From Sva-07 sp963752815 (GTDB lineage Bacteria; Actinomycetota; Acidimicrobiia; Acidimicrobiales; Ilumatobacteraceae), in contig CAVVZI010000006.1 in the NCBI GenBank assembly GCA_963752815.1, positions 372,001-436,000 on the forward strand: DNA of 64,000 bases, given 5' to 3'. Positions 39,021 through 47,280 of the stretch are shown here, in pieces; the first letter of the stretch is position 1, and every line of letters starts with the position of its first letter. The notes under the pieces were generated by a model. The model saw only the letters and a list, made by a program, of their open reading frames with translations. It did not search any database and was not told where the DNA came from. Both the position numbers and the translations under genes were made by a program.

Positions 39021-39027
39021 TACCCTA
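39021..39027. promoter_or_regulatory. Overlapping divergent -10 elements
   Basis: TACCCT (39021-39026, plus) and TAGGGT (39027-39022, minus) share five bases. The minus one ends 7 nt before the GTG of the acidic protein; the plus one would start the infC leader near 39033. Only one polymerase could use the site at a time. Confidence 0.45.
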
Positions 39028-39251
39028 CCGAACAACAACTGAGGCGAAGTGGGGGAGACCCCCACCCGGCCACCACCTGATTCGTCTTCGCGACGTGTCG
39101 AATCGTGCGTTCGGGTCACAAGGCTGAGACAGCCACTCTGCACCGTCGGCACGGCCGGTGGTGTCGTGTGTCGGTCGCTCCGCGTGCGGTTCGCGTCGAG
39201 CGCCAATACATCAGACACATGGGGAGGCCCATTGCACAGGAGTGAGCAGTC
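39028..39251 (+). promoter_or_regulatory. Long leader of the infC-rpmI-rplT operon
   Basis: A gene-free stretch of about 220 nt. It holds the hairpin GTGGGGG-AGA-CCCCCAC at 39050-39066 and ends in AGGAG (39239-39243 region) 8-9 nt before an ATA codon. I recognise no known riboswitch. In other bacteria this leader is where IF3 and L20 regulate their own synthesis. Confidence 0.5.
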
Positions 39252-39947
39252 ATAGCACCGCGACCAGAACAGCGTGGCGATCAACATCGCATCAACGACC
39301 GCATCCGATCCCGTGAAGTCCGTCTCATCGGACCGACCGGCGACCAACTCGGAATCAAGGCGGTCCCCGATGCGCTGCGGATGGCCCGAGGCCTCGAACT
39401 CGATCTCGTGGAAGTGGCGCCCAACGCCAACCCTCCCGTGTGCCGGATCATGGATTACGGCAAGTTCAAGTACGAAGAGGGTCAGAAGGCCAAGGAAGCG
39501 CGGAAGAAGTCGACCAACGTGTCGGTGAAGGAAGTGAAGTACCGGCCGAAGATCGGCAAGGGCGACTTCGACACCAAGACACGCAATGTCATCCGATTCA
39601 TCGAAGAAGGTCACAAGGTCAAGATCACGCTGCAGTTCCGTGGTCGAGAGATGGCACACCCCGAACTGGGGTCGAAGATCCTCGACGACGTGCTCGACGC
39701 AGTGGGTCCCGCCGCGAAGGTCGACACACAGGCCCGTCTCGAAGGACGGGCGATGTCGATGGTGCTGTCACCCGACAAGAAGGCCCAAGAGGCCATGAAG
39801 AAGGCAGCCGCCGAAGCCGACGATCAGGATGCCAATCCTGAACATGACGGTGCGGTGGTAGAGGCGGATCAGGAAGTACAAGGAGCAACCGATGCCGAAA
39901 ATGAAGACGTCGAAGACCGCCAAGAAGCGGTTCAAGAAAACGGGTAG
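39252..39947 (+). CDS. infC: Translation initiation factor IF-3 with AUA start
   Basis: IF3 checks initiator tRNA and keeps 30S subunits free. The N-domain begins QHRINDRIRSREVRLIGPTG and includes MARGLELDLVEVAPNANPP; the C-domain includes KEVKYRPKIGKGDFDTKTR. In this frame the last upstream stop is at 39243-39245 and the first ATG only at 39381, which would delete half the N-domain. The best start is ATA at 39252, spaced correctly from AGGAG; rare start codons are the known basis of infC autoregulation. An acidic tail of about 50 residues extends it to 231 and overlaps rpmI by 56 nt. Confidence 0.88.
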   Translation: MAPRPEQRGDQHRINDRIRSREVRLIGPTGDQLGIKAVPDALRMARGLELDLVEVAPNANPPVCRIMDYGKFKYEEGQKAKEARKKSTNVSVKEVKYRPKIGKGDFDTKTRNVIRFIEEGHKVKITLQFRGREMAHPELGSKILDDVLDAVGPAAKVDTQARLEGRAMSMVLSPDKKAQEAMKKAAAEADDQDANPEHDGAVVEADQEVQGATDAENEDVEDRQEAVQENG

Positions 39948-40089
39948 CGGCCAGTTGCGCCGCGAGCAGGCCATGCGTCAGCACCTGTTCGAGAAGAAGT
40001 CGTCGACCCGCACGCGCCGCCTTGCCGGCGATCGCGACGTGCACCCGACCGACGTGAAGAAGATCAAGCGCCTCCTCGCCGAGCGCTGA
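39892..40089 (+). CDS. rpmI: 50S ribosomal protein L35
   Basis: A 65-residue basic ribosomal protein: PKMKTSKTAKKRFKKTGSG at the N-terminus and a C-terminal VKKIKRLLAER, both family signatures. AAGGAG lies 6 nt upstream of the ATG. Its first 56 nt are also read in another frame as the acidic tail of infC, an unusually long overlap that may couple the two. Confidence 0.96.
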   Translation: MPKMKTSKTAKKRFKKTGSGQLRREQAMRQHLFEKKSSTRTRRLAGDRDVHPTDVKKIKRLLAER

Positions 40090-40142
40090 GACAAACCATC
40101 AACCGGGTTCGACCCGACTGAGACTCCCGAGGAGGATTCGAC

Positions 40143-40496
40143 ATGGCACGTGTGAAGCGTGGTGTGGCGTCGAAGAAGCGCCACAAGAAAGTATTGACCA
40201 AGGCCAAGGGCTATTACGGCAACAAGAGCCGTTCGTTCCGGGCCGCCAACGAACAAGTGATGCGGTCGGGCAACTACGCCTTCCGCGACCGTCGTGCCCG
40301 CAAGGGTGAGATGCGCCGGTTGTGGATCCAGCGGATCAACGCCGCCTGCCGTCTCAACGACATGAGCTACAGCCGGTTCATCGCCGGGCTGAGCGCTGCC
40401 GGCATCGAAGTCGACCGCAAGATCCTCGCCGATCTCGCCGTCACCGACGCCGCTGCGTTCACCAAGCTCGTCGAGAGCGCCAAAGCGGCGCTCTGA
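40143..40496 (+). CDS. rplT: 50S ribosomal protein L20
   Basis: A 117-residue rRNA-binding protein needed early in 50S assembly: ARVKRGVASKKRHKKVL at the start and WIQRINAACRLNDMSYSRFI in the globular domain. A strong ribosome binding site, GAGGAGG, lies 8 nt before the ATG. The infC-rpmI-rplT order is universal; L20 often represses this operon. Confidence 0.98.
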   Translation: MARVKRGVASKKRHKKVLTKAKGYYGNKSRSFRAANEQVMRSGNYAFRDRRARKGEMRRLWIQRINAACRLNDMSYSRFIAGLSAAGIEVDRKILADLAVTDAAAFTKLVESAKAAL

Positions 40497-40543
40497 ACCG
40501 ACTCGCCCGGACCAAGCACATCGGAACGGCAAACTGGCGCAGG

Positions 40544-41342
40544 ATGACTGCGCTGGCGTACAACAATCCACGAGTTCAGCAACTGCGGCGCCTGATCGGG
40601 CGCCGCAGTTCGCGTCACGAGGAAGGTCGCTTCGTCGTCGAAGGTCGCGTGCTCGTGGCCGAGGCCATCGCGGCCGGATGGATCGTCGAGGCGCAGTTCG
40701 TCGCCGAGGAAAGCGATGCGTTCGCTGCCTTCGTCGGGCGCGGTCATCGAGCTCGCCCCTGGCGTGTTCGAACGCGTCGCGTCGACCGAGACGCCGCAAC
40801 CACCGATCGCGATCGTGAAGATGGTCGACCGCGACGTCGCGGCGACGCTGGCGACCGCCGGTCTCGTGATGGTGCTCGATCGGATCGCCGACCCCGGCAA
40901 CCTGGGCACGATCATCCGCTCGGCCGAAGCCGCCGGCGTCGACGCGGTCGTGCTGACGCCCGGGTCGGTCGACCCCTTCAGCCCGAAGGTCGTGCGCTCG
41001 TCGGCCGGAGCCCTCTTCCACGTGCCCGTGGTCTCGGCGGGGATCGACGACGTGGCGGCCGCGGGATTGACCCTCGTGGGGACGAGCAGCCACGGCGCGC
41101 CCGGACGCACGGTCGTGTCGAGCACCCGCGCCGATCTCACGGGTCGCGTCGCGCTCGTGATGGGGAACGAAGCGGCCGGCCTACCCGACGAATGGAACGA
41201 TGTCGTCGGCCCCGTGCGCTCGTGGATCACCATCGAGCACAAGGGGCGCAGCGAGTCGCTGAATGTCGCGATGGCCGCGACGGTGCTGGCCTTCGAGGCG
41301 GCGCGGCAGCGCGATCAGGAGAGCGAGAACGGCGGGTACTGA
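40544..41342 (+). CDS. TrmH/SpoU-family RNA 2'-O-methyltransferase, frameshifted as written
   Basis: A SPOUT (trefoil-knot) methyltransferase related to TsnR and RlmB. The N-terminal substrate-binding domain contains EGRFVVEGRVLVAEA. The catalytic domain has DRIADPGNLGTIIRSAEAAG (motif 1), LVMGNEAAGLPDE (motif 2) and IEHKGRSESLNVAMAAT (motif 3). The frame breaks at about 40736-40745 between AAFVGR and AVIELAPGVF; changing GGGCGCGG to GGGCGCGCGG restores 266 residues. The position after rplT and before pheS matches tsnR of mycobacteria. The start overlaps a strong hairpin region. Confidence 0.9.
40581..40610 (+). other. Perfect 12-bp stem inside the start of the methyltransferase gene
   Basis: AACTGCGGCGCC and GGCGCCGCAGTT are exact reverse complements with a 6-nt loop. 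The hairpin begins 37 nt into the gene and encodes part of its basic N-terminus (QLRRLIGRRSS). No T-run follows. It could lower expression of the downstream gene relative to the ribosomal protein genes. Confidence 0.7.
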
Positions 41343-42043
41343 TCGGTCACCAGCAGGATTGCGTATGCGTAGACCCGGAGGGCCCAGCGCCCCACGCCGA
41401 CCACGTAGTCGAAGAGACCCTTCGGGTACTGCCCGGTGAACAGGATCGCGAACCAGGCGATGATCACGGCGAAGAACGCGCCGATGGCCAGGAAGAACAG
41501 CACGATGAAGTGGGGGATGGCGAGGAACCACTTGACGAGCGGCAGGAACTGGTTCAGGTCGCGCTCGACATCGTCGGGGTAGTCGATGTCCAGATGGACG
41601 CGCTGTTGTTCGACAGTCGACGGATATTCGTCGGTGAGCAGTGCGAAGTAGGCGCCGACGCGGGTGCTGAACCGCGTCAGTTCGTAGGCGAAGTCGAACC
41701 ACCACTTGGGGTAGCGGTGGCGGAACACCAGCATCAGGACGGTGGCGAGGAACAGTGCACCGAGGATGCTCGCACCCGTCGAGGTGATCCACGTCCCGTT
41801 CTCCGTCCGGACGGCCGTCGAACTGCGGTTGTTCAGGATGCCGAGGATGATCGCGATCGGGACGATCAGGATGAGGCGGAACGCGGTCGTCAGTCGATTG
41901 AGGTCCTGCGGATAGTCGATGGCGAGGCGCGCCGCGTACGGCGAGCCGGCAGGGGACCCGGGCGGCGGAGGCACGGCGGGGGGTGGCGGCGCCCCGGGCG
42001 GCGGCGGTGGCGGTGGTGGTGGCGGCGGTGACGACATGGACAT
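41315..42043 (-). CDS. DUF4389 family membrane protein
   Basis: A 242-residue protein with an N-terminal run of eleven prolines and a Pro/Gly linker (residues 5-40), then four hydrophobic segments: FRLILIVPIAIILGIL, ASILGALFLATVLMLVF, FLAIPHFIVLFFLAIGAFFA, and a later one near residue 180. YPKWWFDFAYELTRF and QYPKGLFDYVVGVGRWALRV are typical DUF4389 repeats. Its function is unknown. The polyproline tract would depend on EF-P, whose gene is in this window. The 3' end overlaps the methyltransferase gene by 28 nt (convergent). Confidence 0.85.
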   Translation of the reverse strand: MSMSSPPPPPPPPPPPGAPPPPAVPPPPGSPAGSPYAARLAIDYPQDLNRLTTAFRLILIVPIAIILGILNNRSSTAVRTENGTWITSTGASILGALFLATVLMLVFRHRYPKWWFDFAYELTRFSTRVGAYFALLTDEYPSTVEQQRVHLDIDYPDDVERDLNQFLPLVKWFLAIPHFIVLFFLAIGAFFAVIIAWFAILFTGQYPKGLFDYVVGVGRWALRVYAYAILLVTDQYPPFSLS

Positions 42044-42148
42044 CGCGGGTGGTCTCCTTCGGTGGCGAGGACAGGTCCGACGCTCCCCGCGTCGCACGCG
42101 GCCGACCGTAGTGCGAACCGATGACCGGCTCGAACGGTGATGAGTTGG

Positions 42149-42613
42149 TCAGGCTCGCAGGATCACGAGGTACTGCCCGCCACCGGTCTCGATCTCCGAC
42201 GTGAGGTCGAGTTCCGGCTCGAGCCGGGAGATGCGGTCGACGAGCCACGCCGCGGCGGCATCGGCGTCGTCGCGGTCGGGACAGCGGGCGACGACCTCGC
42301 GTCCACCCTTGCGCTGCAACCGGTCGACCATCGGGATGATCACGGCGGCGTCGGCGACGAACAGGTGGTCCGGCCACGGAATCACCGGTTCGACGGCGCC
42401 CTTGCCCGTGTTGCACGCCCGGTGGGCGAGGCGCTCCTGCCCGGTTCCTTTTCCCTTGCCCTTGCCGGTCCCCTTCGCCTTGGCCTTGCGTTCGGTGGTG
42501 CGGCTGTCGATGCTCGGGCCGCGCGGATCGTTGACCGACATCGTCGGATCGACCGGCTCGTCGCACAGCCAGCACCGCCAGCCGTCGATCTCACCGATCT
42601 CGTCGAGCCGCAT
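42149..42613 (-). CDS. HNH-nuclease-like zinc-binding protein with Lys/Gly-rich insert
   Basis: A 154-residue protein. WRCWLCDEPVDP near residue 13 and LAHRACNTGKG near 71 resemble the two metal knuckles of HNH proteins, but the usual catalytic His position reads SIDSRT, so nuclease activity is doubtful. Between the knuckles is a low-complexity insert alternating Lys and Gly (residues about 45-60). The C-terminal half is an unrelated small alpha/beta region (PELDLTSEIETGGGQYLVIL). ATG at 42613 has TACGGT at leaderless spacing. Confidence 0.65.
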   Translation of the reverse strand: MRLDEIGEIDGWRCWLCDEPVDPTMSVNDPRGPSIDSRTTERKAKAKGTGKGKGKGTGQERLAHRACNTGKGAVEPVIPWPDHLFVADAAVIIPMVDRLQRKGGREVVARCPDRDDADAAAAWLVDRISRLEPELDLTSEIETGGGQYLVILRA

Positions 42614-42820
42614 GACCGCACCGTATCCGGGACGGTCGTCGCCGGAGCGAACGGGTAGCATCGGTTGCCGTGAAGCCGCAGTCGCAGCGATTTTCGTGCC
42701 CCGGGTGAACCGGGGGATGGCGTTCCACACGTCGGCGATCATTCGCTCCTGCGCCATGTTCTGAGTTCGTCCGGGGCCGTCCGTTCCCGTACGCCACTCC
42801 ATGTTCCGAAAGGCCACCAC
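42614..42820 (+). promoter_or_regulatory. Divergent promoter region and pheST leader
   Basis: TACGGT on the minus strand (42620-42625) serves the HNH-like gene. TAGCAT at 42656-42661 on the plus strand ends 8 nt before a 12-codon open frame (GTG 42670 to TGA 42708). A 15-codon frame with two Phe codons (MAFHTS...AMF) ends at 42764. Either could be a leader peptide for pheST, but neither has a Phe run. AAAGG precedes the pheS GTG. Confidence 0.35.
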
Positions 42821-43834
42821 GTGATCTCCGACATCACCGCCGCCCGCGACGCCGCTCTCGCCGAGATCGACACGGCGTCGAGCCTCGACGCGGTCAGCGA
42901 ACTCACCACCCGGCTCGCCGGCAAGAAGGGCCAGCTCGCCCAACTCAAGACACGCCTCGGCTCGCTCGACTCGATCGACGAGAAGAAGGCGGCCGGCCAA
43001 GCCATCAACGACGCGATGACCGCCGTCGCCGCCGCCCTCGAGGATCGCCGCGCGGCGCTCGGCACGGTCGCGCTCGACGAGCGGATCGCCGCCGAACGAC
43101 TCGACCTCACCGAGTTCGTCGGCCGACCGACGCGCGGGCACGCGCACCTCGTCACGCAGGCCTGGGAGCGCCTCGAGGACACGTTCATCGGGCTCGGGTT
43201 CCAGATTGCCGAGGGCCCCGAGGTCGAGACCGACTGGCACAACTTCGAGGCCCTCAACATGGGCGAGGGACATCCCGCCCGCGGCGAGTTCGACACGCTG
43301 TTCGTCGACCACGTCACGCCGGACGGAAGCACCGGCACCACGCTGCTGCGCACCCACACGTCGCCGGTGCAGATCCGCACGATGCTCACCGCCGAGCCGC
43401 CGATCTACATCGTCGCGCCGGGGCGGGTGTTCCGGCGCGACACGCCCGATGCCACGCACATGCCCGTGTTCCACCAGATCGAAGGTCTCGTCGTCGACCG
43501 TCACATCACGATGGCCGACCTGGCGGGAACGATCGAGGCGTTCACGAAGGCGTTCTTCGGGCCCGGCTTCACGTCCCGTCTCCGGCCGAGCTACTTCCCG
43601 TTCACCGAGCCGTCGGCGGAGTTCGACATCCAACGCCCGAACGGTGACTGGATCGAGCTCGGCGGGTGCGGGATGGTCCACCCGAACGTGTTGCGCGCCG
43701 GCGGGCTCGACCCCGAGGAGTGGAGCGGGTTCGCGTTCGGCTTCGGTATCGACCGGATGGCCAAGGAACGCCACGGCGTCGAGGACATCCGCGACATGTT
43801 CACCAACGACATCCGCTTCCTGGAGCAGTTCTGA
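42821..43834 (+). CDS. pheS: Phenylalanyl-tRNA synthetase alpha subunit
   Basis: A 337-residue catalytic subunit of class II PheRS. The N-terminal coiled coil (residues 1-85) binds tRNA. The catalytic core shows TRGHAHLVTQAWERLEDTFIGLGF, motif 2 FRRDTPDATHMPVFHQIEGL, and motif 3 GFAFGFGIDRMAKERHGVEDIR. It is coupled to pheT by an ATGA overlap; the two form an alpha2beta2 enzyme. Confidence 0.98.
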   Translation: MISDITAARDAALAEIDTASSLDAVSELTTRLAGKKGQLAQLKTRLGSLDSIDEKKAAGQAINDAMTAVAAALEDRRAALGTVALDERIAAERLDLTEFVGRPTRGHAHLVTQAWERLEDTFIGLGFQIAEGPEVETDWHNFEALNMGEGHPARGEFDTLFVDHVTPDGSTGTTLLRTHTSPVQIRTMLTAEPPIYIVAPGRVFRRDTPDATHMPVFHQIEGLVVDRHITMADLAGTIEAFTKAFFGPGFTSRLRPSYFPFTEPSAEFDIQRPNGDWIELGGCGMVHPNVLRAGGLDPEEWSGFAFGFGIDRMAKERHGVEDIRDMFTNDIRFLEQF

Positions 43835-46201
43835 TGAAGGTCCTCCTGTCATGGCTCAACGAGTACGGGGACTTCGGCGATCCGGCCGACCCGGCTGCGG
43901 TGCAGCGGGTCGCCGACGCGCTGACGTCGCTCGGCCTGGAGGTCGGCTCGATCGAGCACGTCGGCGCGTCGGTCGCCGGCGTCGTCACGGCGCGCGTCGT
44001 GCGGCTCGAACAGCATCCCGACGCGGCCAAGGTGCAACGCGTCTACGTCGACGCGGGTGACGGGGTCGCACGCCACGTGTGGTGCGGCGCGTTCAACATG
44101 CAGCCCGACGACATCGTGCCGCTCGCCACGCTCGGCACGACGATGCCCGACGGTCGCACGATCGAACGGCGCGGCATCCTCGGCATCGACTCCGAGGGCA
44201 TGCTGTGCTCGTCCCGCGAACTCGGGCTCGGCGACGACCACGCCGGGATCGCCATCCTCCCCGCGGGCACTCCGCTCGGCGTGCCGTACGGCGACGCCCT
44301 CGGTCTACGTCCCGACGTGTTGCTCGATGCCGACGTCACCCGGAACCGGCCCGACTGCTGGGGCTACGTGGGCATCGCCCGTGACCTCGCCGCCAAGCTC
44401 GGCGTGGAGTTCCGCCCGCCCACGGCGGCAGTAGCGGCCACCGGCGACGACCGCGCCGTGAGCGTCGACATCGTCGATGGGACGCGTTGTGGTCGGTTCA
44501 CGGCGACGGTCATCTCGGGGATCGCCGTCACCTCCTCGCCCGACTGGATGGCGCGTCGGCTGACCGCCGCCGGGATGCGGCCGATCAACAACGTGGTCGA
44601 CGTGAGCAACTACGTGATGCTCGAACTCTCCCAGCCGAACCACGCGTACGACCTCACCACGCTCGCCGGTGGGTTCCGCATCCGCCACGCGGCCGAAGGT
44701 GAGCGGATCACCACCCTCGACGGTCAGGAGCGCGTACTCACCGCTGCTGATCTGTTGGTCTGCAACGGCGACGATCGTCCGGTCGGCGGGCTCGCGGGCG
44801 TGATGGGCGGGCTCGACACCGAGATCGGCGACGCCACCAGTGTCGTCGCGCTCGAGATGGCCTGGTTCGAGCCGATCGGGATCGCGCAGACCGTCGCCCG
44901 GCACGCCCTGCGGTCGGAAGCATCGGCCCGGTTCGAGCGCGGCGTCGACCCCTACGGGATGCCACTGGCGGTCGCCCGGTTCGCCGAACTGCTCGCCGAG
45001 ACCTGCCCCGGGCTGACGGTGCACGCCGGCGCCGCTGACGCCCGCGGCGAGTCGCTGCCCGTCGAGGAGCGGACGGCCGACGTGCGGATCAGCCAGGTCA
45101 ACCGGATCCTCGGGACAGAACTCGCGGCCGACGACCTCCCGCCGCTGCTCGACCCGATCGGTTACACCGTCACCGGCACGGGAGATGTCCGCACGGTGGC
45201 CCTGCCGACCTGGCGCCCCGACTCGACCGCCGAGGTCGACGTGATCGAGGAGGTCGCCCGCCACTACGGCTACGAGCGCCTCGGCAAGACGGTGCCGAAA
45301 TCGGTGGTTCACGGCGGGCTCAGCGTGCGCCAACAGCGTCGCCGGCTGGCCCGGGAGGTGCTGCTCGGCCTCGGGATCTCCGAGGCGATGCCGAACCCGT
45401 TCCTCGGGCCCGACACCCTGGAGCAGGCCGGACTGCCCACCGAATCGCTCCGGGTGACGAACCCACTCGTGTCCGACGAGAGCGTGCTCCGCACGTCGCT
45501 GCGTCCCGGCCTGTTGCAGTCGATCGCCTACAACGAGTCACATCGGCGCAGCGGGGTGAGGCTCTTCGAGATCGGCCACGTCTACCCACCCGGCGAGGGC
45601 GAGTTGCCGAACGAGTACGAATCGTTGGCGGTGGTCCTCGCTGGAGCGGAGGCGCCCGACGCCATCGCCGTCTGGCGAGAGCTGGCCGATGCCCTCGGTA
45701 CCGGCGCGCGGATCGACCAGTCGAAGGTCCCCGCCGGCATGCATCCCACTCGGTCGGCGGTGCTGCAGGCCGGACGCGAACCGCTCGGTGGCGTCGGCGA
45801 GGTCCACCCGGCAGTGCTGACCCGATTCGACGTGACCGAACGAGTGGCGATCCTCGAGATCGACCTGGATCAACTCCTCGACCGCGAGCCGAAGCCGACC
45901 CAATGGAAGCCCACCAGCCGGTACCCGTCGAGCGATCTCGACCTCGCGTTCGTCGTGCCCGAGACCGTCGCGGCCGAGCGGGTCGACAAGGCGATCCAGC
46001 AGGGCGCCGGCAAGCTCCTCGTCGACGTCACACTGTTCGACGTGTACCGCGGGGATCGAGTGCCCGACGGCACCCGCTCGCTCGCCTACCGCTTGCGGTT
46101 GCAGGCGCCGGACCGGAACCTCACCGACGCCGACATCGCCGGGGTGCGGCGCGGGCGTCGAGGCCGCGGCGACAAAGCTCGGTGCAGACCTGCGAAGCTG
46201 A
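43834..46201 (+). CDS. pheT: Phenylalanyl-tRNA synthetase beta subunit, frameshifted at the 3' end as written
   Basis: The editing and tRNA-binding subunit. It opens MKVLLSWLNEYGDFGD. An EMAP-like domain spans residues about 40-150, with B3/B4 editing and B5 domains after it (RPINNVVDVSNYVMLELSQPNHAYD is the B3 hallmark). The C-terminal anticodon-binding FDX domain includes RYPSSDLDLAFVV. The last residues break at about 46147-46156: after DIAGVRR the next frame gives GVEAAATKLGADLRS and a stop at 46199-46201. Restoring one CG in the CGCG tract gives 789 residues. Confidence 0.95.
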
Positions 46202-46205
46202 CCCG

Positions 46206-46625
46206 GTGAGTTCGCCCACCGACGGACCGACCTCGGGTGCCCCCGGCGAGACCGATCTCGCCGCGATGCTCGCGTCGCTGTCCGTGCGTCGGCGTCCCGG
46301 CATCTTCACCTACGTCGCCGTGGCGGTCCCCACCCAGGGTCTGCTTGCGGCGGCGCACGCCATGGTGGTGGAGGGCGAGCTGACCACGCTGGTCGTGCCC
46401 ACGGAGTCGGCGCATCGTGCCGGGCTCCCCGTGGTGATGGAGTTCGCGTGGCTCACGCTCTCGGTCCAGTCGAGCCTGGAAGCCGTGGGGCTGACCGCCG
46501 CGGTGAGTGCCCGGCTCGCCGAACAGGACATCGCGTGCAACGTGCTCGCCGGCTACCACCACGATCATCTTCTCGTGCCGATGGCCCGGGTCGGTGATGC
46601 GATCGCCGCGCTCAGTTCGAACTGA
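46206..46625 (+). CDS. ACT-domain-containing protein
   Basis: A 139-residue protein of the DUF2241/ACT_3-like group. After a 35-residue polar N-terminus come FTYVAVAVPTQGLLAAAHAMVVEGELTTLVV and, later, WLTLSVQSSLEAVGLTAAVSARLAEQDIACNVLAGYHHDHLLVP, a beta-alpha-beta-beta-alpha-beta pattern with the ACT loop. Such proteins bind small ligands, often amino acids; the ligand is unknown. GTG at 46206 lies 4 nt after the repaired pheT stop. The end overlaps the convergent algH gene by 14 nt. Confidence 0.8.
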   Translation: MSSPTDGPTSGAPGETDLAAMLASLSVRRRPGIFTYVAVAVPTQGLLAAAHAMVVEGELTTLVVPTESAHRAGLPVVMEFAWLTLSVQSSLEAVGLTAAVSARLAEQDIACNVLAGYHHDHLLVPMARVGDAIAALSSN

Positions 46626-47181
46626 GGTCGTCGGGCGCATCGGCGAGCCAGGCCAGACGGCCGGGTTGGCGCCGTAACACCGTTCGCCAGAGTTCGTCGG
46701 GTTCGCTCGAGAAGATGTCACCCGGCTCGGAATCGAGCACGAGCCAGGCGCCCGCTTCGATCTCTCCTTCGAGCTGGCCCGGTCCCCACCCGGCGTAGCC
46801 CCGGAACACCCGGACGCCTCGCACCTCGGCCGCCACGAGGGCGGGGTCGGCCGAGAGATCGGCCGACGCGATCGTCCCGAGGATGGGGGAGAGGTGTTCG
46901 TCACCTTCGAGCATCACGACGGTCGTCTCGGCGAGTGCGATCAGCGCGTTCTCCTCGACCGGCCCGCCCGAGAACACCGCCGAGGGTGCGCTCTGCAGGT
47001 CGATCCAACGATCGAGGGGCTCGTCGAGGCTCTCGATCGACGGACGGTTGATGACGACGCCGATCGCGCCGTCGTCGTGGTGTTCGAGCACGAACACGAC
47101 GGTGCGGTCGAAGTGCGGGTCCTCGAGCGGGGGCGTGGCGACGAGCAGACGGCCCTTCGTCGGCAGCGCTCCCGGGAACAT
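46612..47181 (-). CDS. YqgE/AlgH family protein
   Basis: A 189-residue protein of the AlgH/UPF0301 family: KGRLLVATPPLEDPHFDRTVVFVLEHHDDGAIGVVINRP is the family signature, followed by FSGGPVEENALIAL and RVFRGYAGWGPGQLEGEIEAGAWLV. The exact role is unknown; it is a compact soluble protein. The ATG at 47181 begins about 8 residues before the signature; the frame continues upstream without a better start. It is divergent from argC. Confidence 0.88.
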   Translation of the reverse strand: MFPGALPTKGRLLVATPPLEDPHFDRTVVFVLEHHDDGAIGVVINRPSIESLDEPLDRWIDLQSAPSAVFSGGPVEENALIALAETTVVMLEGDEHLSPILGTIASADLSADPALVAAEVRGVRVFRGYAGWGPGQLEGEIEAGAWLVLDSEPGDIFSSEPDELWRTVLRRQPGRLAWLADAPDDLSSN

Positions 47182-47246
47182 GCCTCCAGTCTGCCCGATC
47201 GAACCAGCGGCACAATGGCGCGGACTGGTGGATCCGAAACCTGTTT

Positions 47247-47280
47247 GCATGAACATGCGACATTCCGTATGCTCATGCAG
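47247..47280 (+). promoter_or_regulatory. Pair of ARG boxes over the argC promoter
   Basis: GCATGAACATGC at 47247-47258 and TATGCTCATGCA at 47269-47280 region are 21 nt apart. The second covers the putative -10 (TATGCT, 47269-47274), which ends 6 nt before the argC ATG. ArgR bound here would occlude the promoter. The first box has the same sequence core as the carA boxes. Confidence 0.75.

Noticed and set aside
39274..39528. GTG-started small protein overlapping the infC start
   Set aside because: Wrong frame relative to IF3; it is a shadow created by the absence of a standard infC start codon.
42690..42740. T-box riboswitch before pheS (GGGTGAACCGGGG resembles the T-box core)
   Set aside because: The core lacks the GG before ACC required by the T-box consensus, and no specifier loop or antiterminator was evident.
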